This document shows, piece by piece, positions 1 to 5,563 of a stretch of 11,053 nt of DNA. The stretch is from an uncultured Oscillospiraceae bacterium (GTDB taxonomy: Bacteria; Bacillota_A; Clostridia; Oscillospirales; Oscillospiraceae), in contig CALXGC010000009.1 of assembly GCA_944387755.1 (NCBI GenBank), positions 1 through 11,053 on the forward strand, given 5' to 3'. The position numbers were made by a program, and so were the translations under genes. Positions within the stretch are counted from its first letter, which is position 1. Each line of letters starts with the position of its first letter. The notes below the pieces were generated by a model. The model did no database searches. It worked only from the letters and a program-made list of their open reading frames with translations, and was not told the origin of the DNA.

Positions 1-368
1 TTGTTGCAGGTGTCCATGGAGTCGTTGCCGCCGTTGTAGAAGAAGTAGCGCACGTCGTACTTCTTGAAGATCTCCAGGATGCGCTTGTAGTCGGTGTCGT
101 CCACGTCGGGGTCGGCCATCTTGTAGCGGCAGGAGCCCAGGGCGGAGGAGGGGGTGTACTTGAGCAGGGCCAGCTCCTCCGGATCCTCCTGGCCCATGTC
201 GAAGAGCCGGTCGTTCAGCACGCCCTTGATGCCGTGCTCCGCGCCCAGGACGCGGGTGATGCGGGGGTCGCGCAGCGCGGTGTCGATGACGCCGTAGGCG
301 CTGGCGTTGATGACGGATGTGGGCCCTCCGGACTGGCCGAAGATGCAGGCGCCTTTGAGTTCACTCAT
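1..368 (-). CDS. pfp: 6-phosphofructokinase, probably diphosphate-dependent (partial, 5' part only)
   Basis: The first 122 codons of a phosphofructokinase; the gene continues off the left edge. The enzyme phosphorylates fructose 6-phosphate to fructose 1,6-bisphosphate in the cytosol, using ATP or, in the PPi-type family, pyrophosphate. The N-terminal phosphate-binding motif GQSGGPTSVIN (about residues 11-21) is clear. A second motif, GGNDSMDTCN, lies at the visible end. In ATP enzymes the equivalent motif is GGDGS; here an Asp sits where the ATP enzymes have Gly, which in this superfamily marks PPi use, so I favour a diphosphate-dependent enzyme. The Asn in place of the preceding Asp is also seen in clostridial members as I recall them. 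The start is fixed by AGGAGG at 377-382 on the minus strand, 8 nt before the ATG. The gene is divergent from the aldolase, the next step of glycolysis. Phosphofructokinase is near certain; phosphoryl-donor choice is inference. Confidence 0.9.
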   Translation of the reverse strand, partial: MSELKGACIFGQSGGPTSVINASAYGVIDTALRDPRITRVLGAEHGIKGVLNDRLFDMGQEDPEELALLKYTPSSALGSCRYKMADPDVDDTDYKRILEIFKKYDVRYFFYNGGNDSMDTCN

Positions 369-412
369 GGGAACAGCCTCCTCAAGTCAATAGATGTCGG
401 GACTCTCATTTC

Positions 413-441
413 ATCATAGCATCGAAAAAATCAATTGTAAA
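413..441 (-). promoter_or_regulatory. Sigma-A-type promoter of the phosphofructokinase gene
   Basis: Read on the minus strand, TTTACA (436-441) is followed after exactly 17 bp by TATAAT-like TATGAT (413-418), preceded by TGC as an extended -10. Transcription would start near 406, giving a leader of about 38 nt before the ATG at 368. Confidence 0.75.
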
Positions 442-462
442 TACTTGCAATTTAAAAAGTAT
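441..462. promoter_or_regulatory. Candidate operator: inverted repeat between the divergent promoters
   Basis: ATACTT (441-446) and AAGTAT (457-462) form an inverted repeat with a 10-bp centre. It covers the -35 box of the aldolase promoter and touches the -35 box of the other one. The arms are only 6 bp in AT-rich DNA, so this could be chance. No regulator is identified. Confidence 0.3.
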
Positions 463-472
463 GTGATATGAT
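445..472 (+). promoter_or_regulatory. fba: Sigma-A-type promoter of the aldolase gene
   Basis: TTGCAA (445-450), 16 bp spacer, TATGAT (467-472), with TGA just before it as an extended -10. The start would be near 479, leaving a leader of about 105 nt. Its -35 box lies 3 bp from the -35 box of the opposing phosphofructokinase promoter. Confidence 0.7.
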
Positions 473-527
473 CAAGAGTAGAAATCGTTTTCCTGTTTTG
501 GAACCGGCGCGCTCCGGCGCCGCCCCT

Positions 528-545
528 CCGGCCCCGCCGGGCCGG
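528..545 (+). other. GC-only hairpin in the aldolase leader
   Basis: CCGGCCC (528-534) and GGGCCGG (539-545) pair perfectly around the loop CGCC. No T-run follows, so it is not an intrinsic terminator. It lies about 25 nt before the aldolase ribosome binding site and may act in mRNA stability. Confidence 0.45.
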
Positions 546-583
546 CCGGGAAATCTCAACAACATGATGAGGAGCTGATCTGA

Positions 584-1552
584 ATGGCATTGGTTACCAC
601 CACCGAGATGTTCAAGAAGGCCTACGACGGCGGCTACGCCATCGGCGCGTTCAACGTCAACAACATGGAGATCGTCCAGGGCATCACCGAGGCCGCCCGG
701 GACCTGGAGGCGCCCCTGATCCTCCAGGTGTCCAAGGGCGCCCGGGCCTACGCCAACCACACGTACCTGGTGAAGCTGGTGGAGGCGGCGGTCATCGAGT
801 GCCCCAACATCCCCATCGCCCTGCACCTGGACCACGGCCCGGACTTTGAGACCTGCAGGAGCTGCATCGACGGCGGCTTCACCTCCGTCATGATCGACGC
901 CTCCAGCAAGCCCTTCGCGGAGAACATCGCCATCACCCGCCAGGTGGTGGAGTACGCCCACGACCACGGCGTGGTGGTGGAGGCCGAGCTGGGCGCCCTG
1001 GCCGGCATTGAGGACGACGTGAAGGTCTCCGCCGAGGAGTCCCACTACACCCACCCCGAGGAGGTGGAGGAGTTCGTCAGCAAGACCGGCTGCGACTCCC
1101 TGGCCATCGCCATCGGCACCAGCCACGGCGCTTACAAGTTCACCGCCGCCCAGTGCACCCGCAACGAGAAGGGCGAGCTGGTTCCCCCTCCCCTGCGTTT
1201 CGACATCCTGGAAGAGGTCACAAAGCGCCTGCCCGGCTTCCCCATCGTGCTCCACGGCTCTTCCTCCGTGCCTCAGAACTTCGTGAAGATGATCAACGAG
1301 AACGGCGGCAAGATGCCCGACGCTGTGGGTATCCCGGAGGAGCAGCTCCGCCAGGCCGCCCGGAGCGCGGTGTGCAAGATCAACATCGACTCCGACCTGC
1401 GTCTGGCCATGACCGGCACCGTCCGCCAGTTCTTCGCCGAGCACCCCGACAAGTTCGACCCCCGCGAGTACCTCAAGCCCGCCCGCGCCGCCATCAAGGA
1501 GCTGGTCAAGCACAAGATTGTGGACGTGCTGGGCTGCGACGGCAAGGCCTGA
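584..1552 (+). CDS. fba: Class II fructose-1,6-bisphosphate aldolase
   Basis: A zinc-dependent aldolase of 322 residues that reversibly cleaves fructose 1,6-bisphosphate to dihydroxyacetone phosphate and glyceraldehyde 3-phosphate in glycolysis and gluconeogenesis. The full TIM-barrel sequence is present: IGAFNVNNME near the N-terminus; HLDHG with probable catalytic Asp83 and zinc ligand His84; AELGALAG (134-141); GTSHGAYKF with zinc ligand His181; LHGSSSVP with zinc ligand His224; and KINIDSDLR (265-273), the phosphate/substrate-binding stretch. Length matches the family. AGGAG at 570-574 stands 9 nt before the ATG. The gene is monocistronic: its own extended -10 promoter lies upstream and a strong terminator 40 nt downstream. 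It is divergent from phosphofructokinase, so two consecutive glycolytic steps share one control region. The assignment is secure. Confidence 0.98.
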   Translation: MALVTTTEMFKKAYDGGYAIGAFNVNNMEIVQGITEAARDLEAPLILQVSKGARAYANHTYLVKLVEAAVIECPNIPIALHLDHGPDFETCRSCIDGGFTSVMIDASSKPFAENIAITRQVVEYAHDHGVVVEAELGALAGIEDDVKVSAEESHYTHPEEVEEFVSKTGCDSLAIAIGTSHGAYKFTAAQCTRNEKGELVPPPLRFDILEEVTKRLPGFPIVLHGSSSVPQNFVKMINENGGKMPDAVGIPEEQLRQAARSAVCKINIDSDLRLAMTGTVRQFFAEHPDKFDPREYLKPARAAIKELVKHKIVDVLGCDGKA

Positions 1553-1592
1553 TTCTGTGCCTTTGGGTACACACAGCTGCAAATCTGCCTGC

Positions 1593-1627
1593 AAAAGGGA
1601 TGCGCTCTCAGGGCGCATCCCTTTTTT
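1593..1627 (+). terminator. Rho-independent terminator of fba
   Basis: GGGATGCGC (1597-1605), a 7-nt loop and GCGCATCCC (1613-1621) form a perfect 9-bp stem. A run of six T follows (1622-1627) and four A precede it. Confidence 0.95.
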
Positions 1628-1705
1628 GTTCTCCCGCCCAGAGAGGAGGCATAGAATAAAGCGTAGTTTGCCTCCCCTGCGGGGGCGCGGAGAGGGAGAG
1701 ATTCT

Positions 1706-2209
1706 ATGCCGGAGCTGCTGCCATACGACCGCCGGGCGGCGGTGGACTATGCCCACCGGTGGGCCTTTGGGCGCAATCCCAGATATTTTGACTTTGAGGC
1801 CATCGGAGGGGACTGCACCAACTTCGCCTCCCAGTGCCTGTATGAAGGTGTAAAGCTTATGAACTTTACACCAGATTTCGGGTGGTACTATCTGGACGCC
1901 AACCGCAAGGCCCCTGCCTGGACGGGGGTGCCCTACTTCTATAACTTTATGACCCGCCGGGAGGAGAGCCGGGGACCGGTGGGGGTGGAGGTCCCGCTGG
2001 AACGGCTGCTGCCGGGCGATTTTGTACAGCTCCGGTTCTCCTATGACGCCTTCGGCCACACGCCCATTGTGGTGGAGGCGGGCAGTCCGCCGGCGCTGGA
2101 GAATATTCTGGTGGCCGCCCACAGCCAGGACGCGGACTTCCGGCCTTTGAGCACATACCGCTTTCGGGAGATCCGGTTCATCCATATTTTAGGGGCGCGG
2201 CCCTGGTGA
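1706..2209 (+). CDS. Putative amidase of the Amidase_6 family (cysteine peptidase fold)
   Basis: A 167-residue protein matching the putative amidase domain PF12671 as I recall it, an NlpC/P60- or CHAP-like cysteine hydrolase group often tied to cell wall or spore peptidoglycan. Visible signature: YDRRAAVDYAHRWAFGRNP at the N-terminus, DCTNFASQCL with probable nucleophile Cys37, FGHTPIVV with probable catalytic His118, then AAHSQDADFRPLSTY near the end, as family members have. The substrate is unknown. There is no signal peptide or membrane segment, so export, if any, must be by another route, or the target is intracellular. The ATG follows a purine-rich GGAGAGGGAGAG stretch that serves as ribosome binding site. 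A weak -10-like TAGAAT at 1652-1657 is the best upstream promoter hint. It stands alone between the fba terminator and convergent terminators. Family call firm, function not. Confidence 0.85.
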   Translation: MPELLPYDRRAAVDYAHRWAFGRNPRYFDFEAIGGDCTNFASQCLYEGVKLMNFTPDFGWYYLDANRKAPAWTGVPYFYNFMTRREESRGPVGVEVPLERLLPGDFVQLRFSYDAFGHTPIVVEAGSPPALENILVAAHSQDADFRPLSTYRFREIRFIHILGARPW

Positions 2210-2229
2210 AAACTGGAACATACAGGAAG

Positions 2230-2263
2230 AAAAAAGGCGGCGGAGAAGAAATCCTTCCCCGCC
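2230..2263 (-). terminator. Rho-independent terminator of the integrase gene
   Basis: On the minus strand GGCGGGGAAG (2254-2263) pairs with CTTCTCCGCC (2239-2248), 10 bp with one G-U pair around a 5-nt loop. After GCC comes a run of six T (2230-2235). It lies about 85 nt beyond the integrase stop. Confidence 0.8.
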
Positions 2264-2310
2264 GGAATTTTAGAGAAATTCAGTAATATCAAGGATTTTG
2301 CGGCTTTTTA

Positions 2311-2334
2311 CCCCGGAACATTCCGGGGTTTTCC
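2311..2334 (+). terminator. Rho-independent terminator of the Amidase_6 gene
   Basis: CCCCGGAA (2311-2318) and TTCCGGGG (2321-2328) form the stem, followed on the plus strand by TTTT and further pyrimidine runs. On the minus strand no T-run follows, so this one serves the plus-strand gene. Together with 2230-2263 it separates the converging genes. Confidence 0.65.
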
Positions 2335-2348
2335 CTTTCTTTTTCCCT

Positions 2349-3521
2349 TTATAGGCTGGAGACGTCCTGAATGAACTGCTCCAGGTGCTCCGCGCTGCGC
2401 TGCTTCATCTCCTCGGTGACGTGGCCGTACACGTCCAGCGTAAAGGCGGCGGTGTGATGGCCCAGGGCCTCCTGGACAGTCTTCACGTCGTCCCCGGATT
2501 GCAGGGCAGCCACGGCGTAGCTGTGGCGCAGGTCGTGGAAGCGGGAGGCGGGCAGGCCGATGGAGGCGGCGATTCGTTTATAGTTGTGGTAGACCGTACT
2601 GGAGGAGAGGGGGCGGCCCAGGGTGTCTGTAAAGACCAGGCCGGAGTCGGTCCAGTTCTCCCCGGCCTGGAGGCGCTGGGCGTTCTGACGGGCGCGCTGG
2701 CCCTTTAAAATGTCCAAAACAGTGGGAGCGGCGGCAATTTTCCGGCTTTTCCCGCTCTTTGTGGGGACCAGACGGGTCTCTCCGGGGGAGCCGGGGACGC
2801 TCTGGAGCTGTCTTTGCACCACAATCTGGCCCCGCTCCAGGTCCACGCAGTCCCAGGTGAGGCCCAGCACCTCCCCCTGGCGCATTCCGGTAAAGAGGGT
2901 GGTGAGATAGACCGCCTCAAACCGGTGGCCCTGGACCGCCTTCAAAAAGGAGGCGATCTGCTCTCTGTCAAGTGGTTTTACTTCACAGAATTCCCGGCGG
3001 GGGAGGACGCAGTTGTCCGCCGGATTGTCCCGCAGCAGCCCAATGGCCGACGCCTGCTGGAGGGCTTTGTGGAGAATGCTGTGGACGCACTTGACCGTCT
3101 GGGGGGACAGGCCGGCGCCCAGGCGGTTGATAAACTCCTGGACGGAATATGGTGTCAAGGAATCCAACTTTACAGCGCCCAGAGCGGGCTTGATGTGCAC
3201 CCGGACGTTCTTTTCATAGGCCCGGACGGTCAGGGGCTTGACGCCCCCCAGGTAGTTGGCCTGCCACAGGTCCAGCCACTGTCCCACCGTCAGCTTGGAG
3301 GGGGGCGTGTAGACGCCGCTGCTCACCTCCACGGCGGCGGCCTGCATACGCTCCAGCACCTCCTTCTGGGACTTCCCGCTGAAGGAGCGCTGAATCTGCC
3401 GCCCGGTGCCGGGGTCCCGGCCCACCGTCACCCGGCCCTCCCAGTAGACGTACTGTTTGCCGTTTCGATTGACCGTCTTTTTCCGAAGGGTTCCGCTGCC
3501 CTTCGCCCCTCGCTTCGCCAT
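2349..3521 (-). CDS. Tyrosine recombinase / phage-type integrase (solitary)
   Basis: A site-specific recombinase of 390 residues, the kind that integrates and excises phages and conjugative transposons. The N-terminal part (about 10-60) holds the short beta-rich arm-binding region (QYVYWEGRVTVGRDPGTGR). A core-binding SAM-like domain covers about 75-170, and the catalytic domain 185-385. All catalytic residues are present: Arg214 (TGMRQGE), Lys255 (TKSGKSRK), His329 and Arg332 (HDLRHS), His355 (GHH) and nucleophile Tyr365 (LDVYGHV). I chose the ATG at 3521 because the longer open frame upstream only overlaps the kinase gene antisense to nothing useful; the ribosome site GGTGG is weak, and a GTG three codons earlier is an alternative start. 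It has its own promoter and terminator. No excisionase, phage or conjugation gene and no att-type repeat is visible, so it is either an orphan or a degraded element's survivor. It appears intact. Confidence 0.93.
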   Translation of the reverse strand: MAKRGAKGSGTLRKKTVNRNGKQYVYWEGRVTVGRDPGTGRQIQRSFSGKSQKEVLERMQAAAVEVSSGVYTPPSKLTVGQWLDLWQANYLGGVKPLTVRAYEKNVRVHIKPALGAVKLDSLTPYSVQEFINRLGAGLSPQTVKCVHSILHKALQQASAIGLLRDNPADNCVLPRREFCEVKPLDREQIASFLKAVQGHRFEAVYLTTLFTGMRQGEVLGLTWDCVDLERGQIVVQRQLQSVPGSPGETRLVPTKSGKSRKIAAAPTVLDILKGQRARQNAQRLQAGENWTDSGLVFTDTLGRPLSSSTVYHNYKRIAASIGLPASRFHDLRHSYAVAALQSGDDVKTVQEALGHHTAAFTLDVYGHVTEEMKQRSAEHLEQFIQDVSSL

Positions 3522-3555
3522 AAAAACCACCGCTTTGCTCAAAATTTCTGGTCCT

Positions 3556-3585
3556 ATTATACTACAAAAAGCGGACGGCTCCCAA
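3556..3585 (-). promoter_or_regulatory. Promoter of the integrase gene
   Basis: On the minus strand TTGGGA (3580-3585), 18 bp, then a perfect TATAAT (3556-3561). The start would be near 3549, 28 nt before the ATG. It lies directly after the kinase stop codon at 3601. Confidence 0.65.
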
Positions 3586-3600
3586 AAATTTTTCAGCCGC

Positions 3601-4299
3601 CTACCGCAGCCCGAAACAGGCCCGGAAGGCGGCTTGCAAGTCTTGCATTGTGGGGAAGGGGGCCTCCAGCCCCATGAGGCGGCGGAGAAAATCCCGCTGG
3701 CCGGGGGAGAGGGGGAGCTGCTCATACCAGACGCCGTCCTTGGGCCCCCGGTACCGGGAGTAGAGGAGATAGAGCAGCACCTCCCCCGCAAAGGGGAGGT
3801 CGTACTCCGGCGCAGGGCCGGCCCCGGCGTACCGGGACAGGCCGAAGTCCAGCAGGGCCAGGCGCTCCCCGTCCCAGAGCAGGTTGGCCAGGCGCACATC
3901 CCCGTGGACCACGCCCCGGCTGTGGAGATAGGCCAGCGTGTCCAGAAGCTGGCCGCCGATTTGGAAGATTTCCCGGTCTGAAAAGACGCGGCGGTCCCGG
4001 AACAGCAGGCGCTCCAGGCTTTTTCCCGGCATGTACTCCAGCCAGAAGCCGTAGTGCCGCGGGAGAACGCACACGCCCAGCAGCTCCGGCACGGCGGGGT
4101 GGCGGAGCTGGGAGAGAATCACCGCCTCCCACCCGTGTTCCGCCGGGTCCCGCCGCCGGAAGCGCTTCAGCACCGCCAGGGCTCCGTCCTCCCGCCGGAC
4201 CAGATAGCACACCCCGTACCGCCCGCTCCCCAGGCGGGAGAGAACGGTACAGCCGGGGATGTCCCGCCGGAAGAGGGTCAGCGGGCGGGGGAGCCGCAT
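3601..4299 (-). CDS. Short Hanks-type serine/threonine protein kinase-like protein
   Basis: A 232-residue eukaryotic-like kinase domain with no other domain and no membrane segment. Visible motifs: glycine loop LGSGRYG (23-29), ATP-anchoring Lys45 (LAVLKRF), probable helix-C Glu58, catalytic loop HGDVRLAN (132-139) with Asp134 and Asn139, and DFG (151-153). The usual HRD is HGD, which removes the Arg that contacts a phosphorylated activation loop. The segment after DFG is short and no APE motif is evident, so the C-lobe is reduced. It may be a constitutively active or atypical kinase. The ATG at 4299 lies inside the last codons of the zinc-ribbon gene (22-nt overlap), implying translational coupling. 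The frame stays open upstream across nearly the whole zinc-ribbon gene, but there it encodes Arg/Pro/Ala-rich sequence that is only a shadow. Substrate unknown. Confidence 0.85.
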   Translation of the reverse strand: MRLPRPLTLFRRDIPGCTVLSRLGSGRYGVCYLVRREDGALAVLKRFRRRDPAEHGWEAVILSQLRHPAVPELLGVCVLPRHYGFWLEYMPGKSLERLLFRDRRVFSDREIFQIGGQLLDTLAYLHSRGVVHGDVRLANLLWDGERLALLDFGLSRYAGAGPAPEYDLPFAGEVLLYLLYSRYRGPKDGVWYEQLPLSPGQRDFLRRLMGLEAPFPTMQDLQAAFRACFGLR

Positions 4300-4685
4300 T
4301 CCGGACAAAACTTTGCCCCGGAGGGCAGCGGCTTTCCGCAGTTGGAGCATACCGCCGGACCGCCCAGCTTCGCCCCGCAGGACAGGCAGAACTTGGACCC
4401 CGCCGGGACGGCGGCCCCGCACTGGGGACACGCGCCGGAGACCGCCGGGGAGGCGGGCTGCACCGCCTGGGGCTGGGGCTGCACCGGAGGCTGCTGGACA
4501 TACTGACCCTGGGTGGGCTGCTGAACATAGGGGGGCTGGTGGGGGTACTGGGGCGGGTAGTATGCGCCGGAGTGGGAACGCGAGCCCAGAAGCCCAAACA
4601 GGCCTCCGCGCTGGTAGTAGCTCCCGCCCTGATAGGGGTTGGGACGGCGGCGGCTGCTGCTGGAGCCGGAAAAAATGCCGAACAT
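4278..4685 (-). CDS. Double zinc-ribbon protein with Pro/Gln/Tyr-rich linker
   Basis: A 135-residue protein. Residues 1-85 are low complexity: a Ser/Arg-rich start, a Gly/Tyr stretch, then a Pro/Gln/Tyr-rich run with repeated YVQQP. Two zinc ribbons follow: CPQCG with FCLSCG (Cys86, 89, 100, 103) and CSNCG with FCPECG (Cys113, 116, 127, 130), eight Cys able to bind two zinc ions. Such ribbons occur N-terminally in many bacterial signalling and membrane proteins and usually mediate protein or nucleic acid contacts. No signal peptide or membrane helix is seen. AGGAGG stands 8 nt before the ATG and a good promoter lies upstream. It is the first gene of a two-gene unit with the overlapping kinase, so it is probably that kinase's partner, adaptor or substrate. 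That role is inference from position; the ribbons are seen directly. Confidence 0.88.
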   Translation of the reverse strand: MFGIFSGSSSSRRRPNPYQGGSYYQRGGLFGLLGSRSHSGAYYPPQYPHQPPYVQQPTQGQYVQQPPVQPQPQAVQPASPAVSGACPQCGAAVPAGSKFCLSCGAKLGGPAVCSNCGKPLPSGAKFCPECGSPAR

Positions 4686-4739
4686 AGGTCAATCCTCCTT
4701 ATTCCATAGGGGGTATGAAAACCGGTGTGGTTTGGCAGT

Positions 4740-4769
4740 ATTATACAAGAGGATTCGGGAACCGGTCAA
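4740..4769 (-). promoter_or_regulatory. Promoter of the zinc-ribbon / kinase unit
   Basis: On the minus strand TTGACC (4764-4769), 18 bp, TATAAT (4740-4745). The start would be near 4733, with a leader of about 48 nt that ends in the AGGAGG of the zinc-ribbon gene. Confidence 0.75.
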
Positions 4770-4810
4770 GTTTTTAAGGCTATTTTACATACATTTAACA
4801 TTCCGGCGAT

Positions 4811-4842
4811 AAAAAAAGCCTTCCCCCCATAGGGAGGAAGGC
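4811..4842 (-). terminator. Rho-independent terminator of the thioesterase-ybaK unit, inside repeat element A
   Basis: GCCTTCCCCCC (4818-4828), loop ATA and GGGAGGAAGGC (4832-4842) make an 11-bp stem with one G-U pair. Read on the minus strand it is followed by seven T (4811-4817). It lies about 260 nt beyond the ybaK stop, at the far end of the repeat element. Confidence 0.85.
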
Positions 4843-5070
4843 GGCACGGCCGCAGGCCGTGACGGATGAGGGGGCGTTCGTATCCGTGGAGCGCGGCGGC
4901 CCCGGCGCGCCCACCGTGGTATTCACGGGCGGCCGCAAGGGCCGCCCCTACGGCAACAACGGACGTGTGTGTAGGGCGCGACGACCCCGGCGCGCCCGTC
5001 CCTGTAGGGGCGCGCATTGTGCGCCCGCTGGACGGGGCAAGAGGCGCCGGGCGAAGCGAGGCGGAAGGGG
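4811..5070. repeat. Dispersed intergenic repeat element, copy A (modular, hairpin-rich)
   Basis: About 260 bp of GC-rich non-coding DNA between ybaK and the zinc-ribbon promoter. It shares four collinear blocks with copy B at the right edge: the terminator stem (4811-4842), GTGACGGATGAGGGGGC (4859-4875), a GC block at 4891-4912, a hairpin at 4927-4952 built on GGGCGGCC / GGCCGCCC, and an end block at 5051-5070 containing GAGGCGGAAGGGG. Further hairpins include CACGGCC / GGCCGTG (4845-4861) and two units starting GTAGGG. Open frames here are compositionally abnormal and overlap on both strands, so I take the region as gene-free. Confidence 0.85.
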
Positions 5071-5101
5071 CCAAAACCGCCTTTCAGTCCTCCTGCCAGC
5101 C

Positions 5102-5560
5102 CTAGCACACGTCGATCCAGCCCAGGCTGTTGGAGTACCGGGCCAGCTCGTCGCAGGTGAGCTCGATGGCGGAGTTGGAGCTTCCGGCGGCGGGGAAGAC
5201 GGTGTCGAAGCGCCGCAGGGACACATCCAGGTAGGTTTTGACGCCCTCCGGGTTGGCGAAGGGGCACACGCCGCCCACGGCGTGGCCGGTCATCTCCTGG
5301 GCCTGCTCCGAGGTGAGCATTTTTGCCTTGGTGTGGAACATGGCCTTGTATTTGGGGTTGTCGATTTTGGCGTCTCCGGCGGCCACAATGAGGACGCAGC
5401 CGCCGTCCACCAGGAAGGACAGCGTCTTGGCAATGCGGGCGGGGATAACGCCGGCCGCCTGAGCGGCCAGCTCCACCGTGGCGCTGGAGACGGGGAACTC
5501 CAGAATGTCCTGCTCCCGGCCCAGGGTGCGGAAGTAGGCGCGGACGCGTTCAATTGACAT
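5102..5560 (-). CDS. ybaK: YbaK/ProX-family aminoacyl-tRNA editing protein
   Basis: A stand-alone editing-domain protein of 152 residues (YbaK/EbsC/ProXp family, PF04073), which hydrolyses misacylated tRNA in trans, classically Cys-tRNA(Pro) or Ala-tRNA(Pro). Visible signature: RIAKTLSFL with the conserved Lys45 needed for deacylation; a GDAKIDNPK stretch; GHAVGGVCPF (92-101), the family's glycine-rich substrate loop; and AAGSSNSAIEL (124-134) near the end. Length fits the family. The exact tRNA specificity cannot be read from sequence. The start at 5560 follows GGAGGG that lies inside the last codons of the upstream thioesterase gene, whose stop is only 3 nt away, so the two are one translationally coupled unit. 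No signal of degeneration. Confidence 0.93.
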   Translation of the reverse strand: MSIERVRAYFRTLGREQDILEFPVSSATVELAAQAAGVIPARIAKTLSFLVDGGCVLIVAAGDAKIDNPKYKAMFHTKAKMLTSEQAQEMTGHAVGGVCPFANPEGVKTYLDVSLRRFDTVFPAAGSSNSAIELTCDELARYSNSLGWIDVC

Positions 5561-5563
5561 CTC

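Noticed and set aside
528..545. Transcription terminator before fba
   Set aside because: The hairpin is strong but has no T-run after it on either strand.
452..2185. A 577-codon open frame on the minus strand opposite fba and the Amidase_6 gene
   Set aside because: It is the antisense of two well-supported genes and its sequence is Gly/Val/His-rich without any family signature, a common by-product of GC-rich codon use.
3601..4692. A single 363-residue kinase with an extended N-terminus
   Set aside because: The first 130 residues are Arg/Pro/Ala-rich and overlap the zinc-ribbon gene in another frame, where eight ordered Cys and a strong ribosome site show the real coding frame.
4811..5101. 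Small protein genes in repeat element A
   Set aside because: Open frames occur on both strands at once, consist mostly of Arg, Pro, Gly and Ala, and lack credible ribosome sites; the sequence is shared with another intergenic repeat.
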